DNA from: Promerops cafer
Taxonomy: Eukaryota; Chordata; Aves; Passeriformes; Nectariniidae
Assembly (NCBI GenBank): GCA_013398275.1
Contig: VZSE01005981.1
Location: 150,371 to 214,370, forward strand
Length of the DNA: 64,000 bases
Reading direction: 5' to 3'
The stretch's first letter is position 1. Each line of letters begins with the position of its first letter. This document shows positions 38,101 to 50,100 of this stretch, piece by piece. The notes beneath the pieces were generated by a model. The model was not told the origin of the DNA. It did no database searches and saw only the letters and a list, made by a program, of their open reading frames with translations. The position numbers and the translations under genes were made by a program.

Positions 38101-41100
38101 AGCCTGTAGAACCGAACATCACTGGTGTGGGGCTGAATTTGTCTGACCCTTGAAAAAAGGGAAAAACAACACTCACCCCCTAGCCCCCCTCCCCATCAAA
38201 TAAACCCCCATCTGCAGGGAGGGGAGGAATCACTCATTTCTCAGGCTAACTGGAAAGGGAAAAGACAAATACAAGTAATTGTGAGAACTTCACCAGGATC
38301 CTGGGACCCTGGCAAAGGGAAACTAGCCAGATGTCATGCTGGCAAAGCGATCAAAGGAGCGCAGTAAATGCAAGTCATCTGGTAACAGCAATGTAGCACT
38401 GACCAGAGGCCTGGACACAACAGAGGAACACAGCTAAAAGTACATATAGTCACTGTAATAATGAACAATAATTTTCCATCCAGGCATTTATATACTGTTT
38501 ACTGCACCCTGCCATTCAAGATATTAAACAAATGCCCACCATACAAATCAAGCCTTTATTTGTACTTCATCTGCTATAAAAAAAAATCTGTGATTTGATA
38601 CACTGCTGTATCACACTGAGCATGTACAGATATATCAGAAAAGAGGGACAGGAGTTGACTCTGCTCCAATTTCATGGTACTGAGAGCAAACCCAGTCATT
38701 TTGTTCTGTGTGCATTCAGCACCTAGCACAATGGAGCCTCAGTGCAGGGCTATGACTCCTATGCTCTATGATGCAAATAATCAATCATTAACATTCCCAG
38801 ACCTCTGCAAGACTTCCAGCATTTAAAAATAACTTGAAAACTCTGTCTAAGTCTCCAAAAGTGCCTAGGTCAGTGCGGGCTGTGGGCACTCAAGAGTCTT
38901 TAAAAAAAAATCAGTAGTGCTAATTCGTCATCTCCAACAAAAGCATACACACAGGAGAGGAAAAAAAAGCCCACTAATCAGTTGAGCCTTTTTCCTTAGC
39001 CACTGCAGGCAGAGCAGTAATGTCTGTAACACTGTCCTTGTACGTGCTATCAAAGAACACAAGAGAGGCTTTGAATCGAGTCCTTTTGCAGTCAGCTTTG
39101 CCCAGATCAGAGCTCTGGACAGCAAGCCCGAGTGCATTTATGCAGTTCACAGGCGCTGCCGGGGTCGACGCCGCAAGAAGGCACAGAGCCGCTTAATTAA
39201 TTGCTCCCTTTCTGTGACTGTGTTTCGCTCTGCCCAGTTCTCTGGGAAAATTTGAGAGCTTAATGTGGAGGCCAAGAGAATACCCACAGCACTCCTTCCA
39301 ACACACAGAAATGCATCAAAAGCCAGGGCCCCATCCTGCAAAACACTGAGCTTGCTCACCCCAGCCCAGTGAAGGGCCCAGCCACTTTTAGCTACAGGCT
39401 CCTAGGAATCCCTTTAGACACTGAAGCAGTACCTGGAAGTGTTGCTGGTGCACAGCCATCCTCTGCACGGATGCTGGAGGCTCACTGTTGCACAAGCCCC
39501 ACTTGTGTTTTCCACCCTCTCTATGAACAGCCAGGAAGGGAGAAACTTCCTCCCTTTCACCTTTATTTCACACACTACTAAAACAGTCTCCAGAAGCAGC
39601 CACCTTCGGGAATTTTCTGACACACAGAATGAAAGCTCATTTCATTTGAGTTCATTGACATTTCATTATAGAGGAGGTGAGAGGAACCAATAGAGAAGTA
39701 ATAAGTATCTGTACTCAAAGCTGCTTCAAATCATTCTTTTAATTAAACTCATGCAATGGTTGTAGGCCTCAGCGTCTCTGCCTTACTGGTAACTTTTATG
39801 GTGCAATCCAAATAGAATTAATTGTGCTGATGGTTCCCAAGCCAGGAATGGATTGTGCTCCTTTTCTGAGCCAGGACTCCACGCTGCTACTGAGGTAATA
39901 AAGACTTATTTGTGCTGTCGAACCAAGGGCATGTAACTCTGAACAAGGCTATTAATCAAGAAGATGCAATCCCTGCACAGTCAGCTTACAACCAATGCCA
40001 AGGTCACACCACACAGTAGTGACACAGCTGGAGGCAGAAGCTGGTTCCTGTGACTCAGGGCTAAGCACTAAACCACACCAGTACACACAGGGAGCAAAGA
40101 TGTTTTTCAAAACTTCATCACGCCACTGATTTCTCCTGTAAGCCATAAAAATACATTACCAACATGGCAGAGGGGGAACAATTCATTTTCACGGTGCCCT
40201 TGCTGACACCCTGAAACACAACACATGTCTATGCAAACAAAAATATATTGATTACTCTGGCAAGATCTGCAGAGACGAGTTAAGCTGAACAGTGACTTGT
40301 GCCAAATCTCATCTTTGGCCATGCTAAATGAACACAGCATGTAACCCTTCAACACAGTGTGTTCCCCTGCATCATAATCCACCAACCCCTCCTTGCCATA
40401 CACACACTAAAATCTAGATTGCAAGAAAATCTAGAAACAATAACTTCTAACCCAAATACAAAACAACACACAATGTCAGCAGAGGAGGAGAGACCCTCAG
40501 CAAGGTGACCCTAAAGCCAGGAGTTTAGCTTTATCTACCCATTGTCCTTTCTCTTAGAAAGGGAAGAAGTTAATAAAGTGAGCCATCTGATTTAATTCCA
40601 CTCTGTTCTGGCATGACCATATTCATTTTGAGCGTGGAGGACCTGCCTGCTCCACTGAAATAAGCAGGTGACTTTGCTCAGCTGCCAGGATGCACCAGCT
40701 GGCTGCAGTGCTTGACCTGAACATGAATGGGATTGTACAGGGATGCTGAAATTTGTAAGTTGAAAGATGTTCTGGCCCCGTGCACAAAACCACACACAGA
40801 CAACCATTCAAAATATCAGCCCAAGGTTTCCTGGGTCTAGTTTTTGGAGGAGCTGGAAGCCCAGAGCTCCTAATGATGATAGTGATGTACAGATGCCCAG
40901 CAGTGTCGAGAAGAGGCAGAGTATCTTAAATCCTTGAGCTGGGTAGACTGTGTTAAAAAACACCTGTCAGAGTTGGACAGAAATATCTGGGTTTTAACCT
41001 CAGTGTAAAAATAATACTCCCATTACTATTGTCTGGTGGTTTGGATTCTGCCCAATAAAAATGCACATTTCTGTTAAAAAGGCAGCAGAAGAGACTGAAT

Positions 41101-44100
41101 TTTACCCAGAAAAATGAGTTTTGAAAGACTCCTCATTGGCCATTTCTGCTTGCCCTCTGGGGAAATGCAGATGAGAAAAGCTGCATCTTGACAAGGACTT
41201 TTGTAGCAGTATGTGAGGCTCAGGCCTGGGCAGCAGAGCTGGTGTGCTGAGTGCTGAGGTTTTGGCTCATGCTGCAACGAGATGGGACTGTACTTCCTTT
41301 TGTAAGCAGCCAAAAATAAATACATAAATTAAAAAAAAAGAAAAAAAAGAAAGCTGTCCAAGTTCCCAGACAGGGACTGGAAAGTGCCAACTTCCCCCTG
41401 CAGCCAGCCAGACTGAAGCAATGCAGCAGCTTCTCTTGCTGCAACCTCCAAAGAGAGGGAGGGGATCCATGATGCCCGCGAGGTCGCATGCGCACGGCAC
41501 CCTCCTGCCACGCTCCAGGACCTGCTCTCCCCTTGCCACAGCCTCTGCTCCAGCTTCAGTGGCACAAAACAGAAGATGGGACAAGGATCCTTCCCAGGTC
41601 ATCCCCCTCTGCTTGAATATGATCCAGGCACACTTGAGTGATTAACAACTAAGTGACCCATACACCCTAATTATCTGGCGAAGCACCCAGAAGTTTGTTT
41701 ATTAAACCTCACAGCAGAGCTAGACACTGGATTGTTAATCCACAGATGGCAGGAGAATACAGGAAAACTGAGACAATGGACACTAAGAGTTACTCAGAGC
41801 CACACAAGTAGTCTGCTCCAGGCTCAAAGACCTCATCAACCTGGGTCCTCCACCCTTCTGTGCGGAGCCCTGCTTTGTCCTAGTTTTGATACTATTGCTT
41901 CTAATTAAAGTCAATAAAATGACCAATTAGTAATGAAAACTCAAGCTGGGTTGATGAAAGCCACCAGAGTAGTTGAGGATTTATTCAAATAATCATTTCC
42001 CATGCTCTAGCTAACAGAGATATTCTACAAAGTGACACAAAATGTTTCAAAGATTTAAATAGAACAGGTAGCTAAGATGTTTTTCAAACTTAATCATCCC
42101 ATTGACTCCTACTCTAAGGCATTAAAATACATTACCAACGTGTTGGGGGGAAACAACTGGGTTAAGACTTTTTCCTTTCAAGGTAGAAAAAACCCATGTT
42201 CTTTAAAAACTGCATTATAACAGCCAGGAAGAGGATAATTAATTTTAATTTTTTCATTTTTCAGATGAACATTGGTTTTATGAACTCTGCAAATATCAAT
42301 CACAACACAAAAAAGCATCAGCGGGTGCATTACTGAACAAAGGGAGTAATGGTTCAGGCCACATTCCAAAATTTGGGTGTAACTATTTAAAACCTCCAAA
42401 GCCTCAAATTCTACAGTGACTAAACAAAGTAAGCAACTGTATCCAAAAAATTACTAAAATCCATATAAAATGCAACATGTTTCAGCTGACTACAACACGT
42501 ATCTATATTCTATTCTACTTTAGTACAATGACAGCAAATCGAAGAATTTCAGGGCATGTGCTAATGGATTTGTGGATCTATTTTAAGGAAAGCTGTGGGA
42601 GCAAATAGGGATGGAGCTGCCTGACTTCACATCTCATCCTGGAGCCGCTTCCCGAGGCATAGAGACTCCTTGAGAAGCAGGAGCTGCAGCCTGGACACAA
42701 GGCTGGTTCATGCCCTCGTAAGCTATCAAGTTGGCCACGGTGCTCTTTTGCCACTGATGGTCAGCTGAGCTGCCTTCTTGCTTGCCTCAAGCACAAAGTA
42801 AAATAAGTTTGTAGAAGTCACCATGAATGTGGCTACTATGGCACAGGAACGTGTGCGCAGAGGGCTGTGACAGCCCGACTGTCACTCACAAAGCCACAGC
42901 TTCTTAAACCCCTGCAGCTCTCACAGTGCTGTCCTGGCACATGGATGAAGTGGAGCTGCAAGGCCCTATGCACAAATGGATGCTGGGTTCTCCTGACACA
43001 GATCCTCCAGCATCCACCACTGACTGGAATAGGGATGACGAGGTATTCAGAGAAGAAAAAGGGACTATGCGCTGGATTCACGACAAACATACTGGTTCAA
43101 CTTAGCTTACTTGTAAAATGAGGACCAAGAATTTCAGCTGAGGACATCTTTCACCAGATGAGCATAAAACGGGTTCTTCTCTTGCTACTTGCACTTGATT
43201 TTTACAGCAGGGGCATAATGCAAAGAGCACATAGTCCAAGACTGCTGGGATTGCATTCAGCCCCCCATGTGAGGATCCCAGAACACGGCTGAACTGCAGC
43301 TATCCCCAGCACACACTCACCCTGCCTGCAAGCAGATTACCTGCTTACCCTCCCAAAAATGTGGAGAGGAAAAAAGGACCAACAGGATATTCATGTGGAC
43401 TTTAAAGCTCTAACTAGCCAAGCAACTCTAGACTCACTGTTGTACCTACAGAGTTCATGTATTTGGCCTCCCAGTAATACGAAGTCATTAACAATCACTG
43501 CAGCAGTCATGAACCAGACTGAAGTATTCAGTAATTGATTAAAACCAGACATGTCACAGTTGCTTTTTATAGATCCAATTAAGTGTCAGCCTAATTAATG
43601 GAAGTTAGTGCACTAATTATAAGACTCTGCATTATGACTCAGACTCAAACAAATGTTGTGCAAGAAATGTCACAAATTTTTTTCAGACAGCCAAGATAAA
43701 TAATTACACTTATTTTTGTTACTTCTTAGCAACAGGAATGTTATACAACTGGACATCATTCCTGCAGCTGCATTCAAAAGAATTTAAAATTGTACAGTGT
43801 ACAGCAAATATTTGTTTAAAGACAATGTAATCTGTTTCATCATTAGCAAGTCATTTTGGAATCAAATTTTAAGAGCGTGTGTTGCCAGACTGCTGAGAAT
43901 GAAGCCTCTTTTATGGAAGGCAGCCTCAAACATCTCTTTTGAGCTCTGCAGTGTCTTCTTGAACATCAAAATGACAGCTCTCTCTCTCATTTTCCATCCT
44001 CCATGCTTTGAAGAACACTGAAGTACTGGCATTTTAAAAGTGAAATCAATGTGATTTTAGTACCTTCTGCAAACAACAGGAAATTCACTGAGTTCAGCTC

Positions 44101-47100
44101 TGTGCAAACTCAGGCAGACACAGCCAACACAGTCTGGATGACTGAAATGCTTTTTAGAACCTCTCTGCAACCTGCAAAACCAGTTGCAGGATTGCAGAGA
44201 ATATCTGGATTAGGCACAAGAGCAGCAGAATACATGATGGTTTAGCAATCAAGAGGATGTGCTTGAGGAGAGGGGGATAAATTATGCTGCATCTAAACAA
44301 GGTTTGATAAGTAGGTGTCAGCAGGCAGAAGTCAGAATGAAAGGCTGAGATTTTAAGTTAGCAGGAAAACTCAAGTCCTGGGGATGTTGAACTGAAATTG
44401 AACTAGAGAGATAATTCACCAAGATGGTATTGTGCCTGAAATAGGTGGAGAGGACAATGGGAGCAAGGGCAAGAAAAAACTTAGAAGAAGAAAATTACTT
44501 GGGCTGGAAGGGACCTCAGGAGGTCATTGGTCCAGTCTTCTGTTCAAAGCAGGGTCAGCAAGAAGGCCAGACCAGCTCAAGGCTCCACCTAGCTGCCTTT
44601 CTGATGACGAGCACACAGTTTCTCTCATCAATCTTTTTCAATGCTTGACTGATTTCTCCATTATTTTCCCCCACATGTCCACTGAGAACTTGACTTTCCT
44701 CAACTTATCCCAATGTACTCCTGTCATTCACCACTGCAAAGAGTGGGCCTGTCTTCAGGGAACCTCCCTGCAGATCCTAACAGGCTGTTAGTAGGTTGCC
44801 CCTCAGCCTTTTACCCATCTGCAAGGAACTTCAAGAGAATGTGAGATGAACAAGAGAGAAGAAACCTAGCGAAGGCCTGATAAGAGAGAAAAGAAACGGG
44901 GCTAAGGAGGGCAAGGAATGATGACATAACTTATGCTGCCATTTAGGGAGGGGATAGCTCCCAGAAGTTCTAGGAAAAGCAATTTTATTTAAGCTCATGA
45001 TGCAAATGGCAGAACAGACAGTGCCTGGGATGAAACGTGGCACAAGGGAAAACCACTGATGTTAAACTATTAACAAGAGGGGCTAAAAAGAGAGGAGCAG
45101 GTACAGCTGGTGGGAAAGGAGAAGAAAAAAACTGCAGCCAGTGATCTGTATTTCTTGACAACAATTGGCTTTGGCTGTCTCCAGTATGCCTCTGAATCAT
45201 CTTCAGTTGCCACAGACCCTCCAGACCAGTTCAGGTCCCCAAAGGGGCCTTTGCCCTCACCAGAGGATCGGGGGGCAAGGAAATACCACATGGACTTCAC
45301 AGCAAACCAATGACATTTAAAACCAGATATCAGAACACAGACAGCCCTACACTTGTACCACACACACTGGTTACTGACTCATCGGAGACTGAGGAGACTG
45401 AAGGGGAGAGCTGTATTACTGAAAAAAGACTTTTCTGGAGACCTTAAAAAGCCCATAGATTTACAGCTGCTGACAATGATTCAGACACGCTGAGCAGACA
45501 ACCTAGATGCCGTCACTGCTAAGATGAGACACAATGAAATGAGAAGTTGTGCCAAGTAGGCCGTTTGTGTCACACTGAGAGACAAGATGAACTCCTCTGA
45601 CCTTGCCCTCAATAACAAGCATACACACCACAGCAGACCGTCAATAAATGCAGGAACATAGGAACATCTCTCTTCCCACTTTTCCTCAAAGAAAAAACTC
45701 ACCAACTATAAATGGCTCACTGTTCTCTCCTGTGATCAGGAATAGCATCCCAAGCAATCGTGTCATGAAACAGAGCCCTGAGGCCTGGACAACACACAAG
45801 CATGGGCATTCAGGTGATTCCCTGTGGTCTGCAGATGAGCTCTCTGCAAGGACACAGAAGATGTGATTCCAGACATATCTGGTAAGTCTTCTCCATACCT
45901 CCCTTTCCAGGCTTTTCCAACTGCAGCTTGGACGTTGCTCATGAGCTCTGTCAAGCTAAAAGCTAACCCCAAAATGACATGACTGCCTACTTAGCCTTCT
46001 GTTCTCCTTCTATATACAATCCCCAAGGACAAATTCCTACCTGCCTCTCATACCTATCTGGCTCCACCTCTGCTTTCTAATGGACTTCTGCAGGATCTGT
46101 CTCTCTCCCAAGTCCTACAAGTCACAAGAGAATATGGGGCAAGACTGGACAGGGAAGGTTCTCCTCAGCATTTCTATTTCAGTCTCCTCCCACAAATTCT
46201 CAGGAACAAAGTGTTCTTGAGAGCCTTAAGACTGCAACACTCAACATTATATTTAAGCCAAAGGTAATTTTTGAAGACTAGATAATTTTATAGACATGAA
46301 GAATTTGGTCTGGCTAAAACAAAGGGTGAATTTCATGGAATCAAATCCAAAACAGATAAATCTTTACTGTTTTACCTGATTTGTTTATTGGGGAGACCAG
46401 AATATTTCCATTTTGGAGGTGGAAAATTCACTTTTTACTACTCTAAGGGTCAAAGTGTCAAGTCTGTCAACGAGAGAATTCTCTTTTATAATGGGTTTGG
46501 TCTCATCTACACTGAATTTTCCCAATAATTTATCAAAATTAGTACATTGAGTAGCTGGCATGAAATCAGCACAACAACCCTTATTTGAAGGCACATTTTT
46601 CTGAGCAGTTGCAACGTGGATTCTCCTCAGACATGGTACTTCAGCCAAATCACTGCTGGCCAGCTGATAGAGCCTGTCAGAGACTAGATGTCAGGCAGGT
46701 AGCACTGCAGTTGTTTGCTATGTGCCAAGGGGGTTCATCATGACCTTATGGTGACTTTAAAAACACTTTTAAAGTGATCAGTTACTGTGGAGTGGAAACC
46801 TTTTGAAAATTGGATGGATAAAATCCTAGCTTTGGAAAATGTGAACTTTTAAGATTGGCCTTTTCATCTAGGAGTTCTGACCTGTATTTGTAACAGTGTT
46901 TGCTGTCCATGCCTCATATGCAATGTTGAGAATCAGTGCTGGAGTTCTTTTATGTAATCACTGTTGCACAGCTTAATTGGCTGCTGATAAATAGCTGCAG
47001 TGAAATTGTTCAAAGGGCAATTTTTGCATACAAATCAAAACATATAATTTTTTTCAGAAATCTCTTTACTGCCTGGTTTGTTCTCCCTGAGAAACACAGT

Positions 47101-50100
47101 CTCTTCTCAGATCAGCTCAATGTCTGTGATATGCTGAAATACTCAAGCCAGACATTCTTGATAGACAGGCTGTTTCTCATGCGGTGCCCTGACTGCTGTG
47201 GCCAAAGCACAGGTCACTTGGCAGCAGAAGACTGGTGTCATCTCAGATACTAGGTGGGGAAAGTTAATGAGGGAGAGGTTTGTTTAACTGAAGGTGGGGA
47301 GATTTTGGTCTCTCCAGTTTTGGAAGATGGGATGACATGAATTTGTATGTGTTAGACTTAATTGACTGTCACGCGTTGTGACCTTTACTCAAAGACATAA
47401 TTCCACGATTCAAGTAAGTCCAAAGAAAGAACATGGATTCTAATGATCAACCTGAAATACAATTTCACTCTATTACATCAGGCTGTACCTCTTAAATAGT
47501 ACACAGCCTGCTCTAAGATAGAGCAGAAAGCTAAACTCGGCAGATTACCTGTCTGGTAAATACTTTTTCCATTGATATCACTCAGATGCACCTTGCTCTC
47601 TAAGGATGGATAAATAAAAAAAAATCAATGCTCTTCAGCATGCAGTACATTACAGCTTCATGTTCCTATTTTACAGTAGTGTGTTGTTCTTAAAGGCATT
47701 TTGAATGAATCCAGGGCCATCTAAATTTAGATGTGTTTATTCGTAATGGAGCATAGCAGTTCTGGGAACCTGCTCCTTTTATTTTTATTTTATTTAAGTA
47801 CACTGAGTTTTGGAGGCCTGCGGCTCAAGTGGTATTGAATCCCTTCAGTCTTCAAAAATAAATGAAGCTCTTCTAGATGCAAAAGCACTGCACTGATACA
47901 TCACACAGCATTAACTCTCTAGATGCTGTGAGACCCTCCAGAGCACAGAATCATTGAATGGTTTTGGAAGTGACCCCAAAGAAAATGTTGTTCTAACTCT
48001 CCAGCCATAGGCAGGGACACCCTCCACAATTTCAGGTTGCTCAGAGCCCCATCCAGCCTGGCCTTGAACACATCCAGGGTTGGGGCATCCACAGCTTCTC
48101 TAGTAAACCCATACCAGTGCCTCACCACCCTCAAGTAAAGAATTTCTTCCTAATATCTAATTTAAACCTTTCCTCTTTCAATCTGAAGCCATCCCCCCTT
48201 GCCCTGTCACTCCATGCCCTTGTCCAAAGCCCGTCCTCAGTTCTCTTGTAGCCCCTTAAGTTCTGGAAGGGGCTCTAAGGTCTCCCTGGAGCCTCCTCTT
48301 CTCCAGGCTCCAGGCTGAACAACTCCAGCTCTCTCAGCCAGTGTCCATACAAGAGGTGCTCCAGCCCTCTGTCTAGGCTGGCCTCTCACCACCCATCATC
48401 CAGCCACTGCCATTCAGTCCATTTCTGGCAGATAACCATGGCAGATATCTAATGGATACCAAAATTACCAGTTGGGAATATCCCACAGACAAAGATGAAA
48501 ACTTCTCATTTTGCTCACCCTGCCATTACTTCCAAATGGAGCTGGCCAGAAACTGTCAGGAAGGCAGGCACATTGAAGAAATGGGTCTTTTCTGCAGATT
48601 CCTTTGCCTCTCTTGATGTCTGTAACAATGAGCAACAAGTAAGACCATTGGTGTTTAAATAAAAAGCACGCGGCTTATTTTCCCTCTTTTCAAAGCCTTG
48701 ATTTTCACTTTCCTACCAAGATGAACAGAGAGGAGGAAGAGAACAATCCTTATCATTTGTAGTTTGAAGCTTCATACAGCATTGCCTTCAAAATTCAATT
48801 TCAAGCCTGATGAGAAAATGGAGGAGTGTTTTCTGTGTCAGTCCCATTGACTTTCAGAAAAAACTTTAAAAAGTGTTATTTTCTTTTCATAGGGAAATGA
48901 ATTTGTTTCCACTGGAAAAAGACAACCAGTAATCAAAAAACAAGGCAATGCAATATCATCTTAAGATTTGTTATTCAGTCTTCAAAAATATTACAACTGA
49001 AACAATATTAATTTGGAGACATAACAGCTTATATGTTATATAGGCAGTGAAAAATAAACTATGTTTCATTTCAGCTTTTGCAGGCTTTTTTCAGGTCATC
49101 AGATATTTTAAGCATAAAAATCTACAAGTAATAGAAAATTTAGAAAGTTCAGTGTTCCATTATGAAAAACCTCAAAAAGAAAAAAGTCCCAAGATACAAC
49201 AGGCACAGATTTTAAAAAAAGACATACAAAAATTCATCTGAAAACAAGAATAACCTTTAATATTTACTGCGGGTGTCAAGCACTAGAACAGGTTGTCCAG
49301 AGAGGCTGTAAAGTCTCCATCTGGGGAGATAAAAAAAACTCAGCAGTGGAGTACTGGGGAACTTGCTCCAGCTGACCCTGTTTGAGCACAGTGAGATGGA
49401 TTAGATGATTTCTAGAGGTCACAACTCGGTGACTTTTAAAGAAACATGAAGATAAATGATATTGTGCTTCAACATCTAGTATATTTCAATGTCAACCCTA
49501 ATTTGGAGGAGCGAAAGGTTCAGGAGAAAAACAGAACAGAACTTCAAAGCTAATCTGAGGTCTGGCTGATCTACACTCACTTCCAAACGAAGATGTTCTT
49601 CTGAAATAAGTTTGAAATACCCACTTTTCAAGGTGTAGCTCCGAGGAGTCATGCTAAGTGTTGCTAGTTCAGCAAAGTATGCCACTTCCTCCAGCCACTC
49701 CACTCCCCAACTTGCTCTGTCACAGGGAGCCTTGTTTGCCAGCCTTTAATAAACTACAACCTGCCATTTTTCTCAATGAGCTTGAAGGTGTTGCTTTTGT
49801 TCTCAAAAAGCTCTGCTGCTCATCACAAAGATAAAACTGCCTTGTGATCTGAGATTTTTGGAAGTCACTGTTTTATCTCTTCATGGCATCACACTGAAGA
49901 AAAGAGAAAGCTTGCCTTGTTTCACAGAGATCAATGAAAATATGACAATTTGTGCCTGTAACCCCAGGACTACTTCCTTTGTTTCAGAGGTTTTACAGTT
50001 CTAAAAATACCAAACACCAAACTCCGAGGATGCAGAAGCAGGCCCCTACTGTTTTCATCAAATAAACCCAGAGCACTTGCTCAAAAACAATAAAGATATT

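Larger units (their letters stand above)
35171..48518 (-). other. NARS2: NARS2 intron 6
   Basis: The largest intron, 13.3 kb, phase 2. It holds two minus-strand CR1 tails (44495-44815, 47945-48390), MIR/L2-like remnants (38700, 41740), a CTCF-type motif (35692-35704), a duplicated 85-bp block (40096 and 42074), an AATAAA plus poly(A) stretch (41315-41349) and CpG patches (39150, 41485). No additional exon is supported. Confidence 0.85.
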
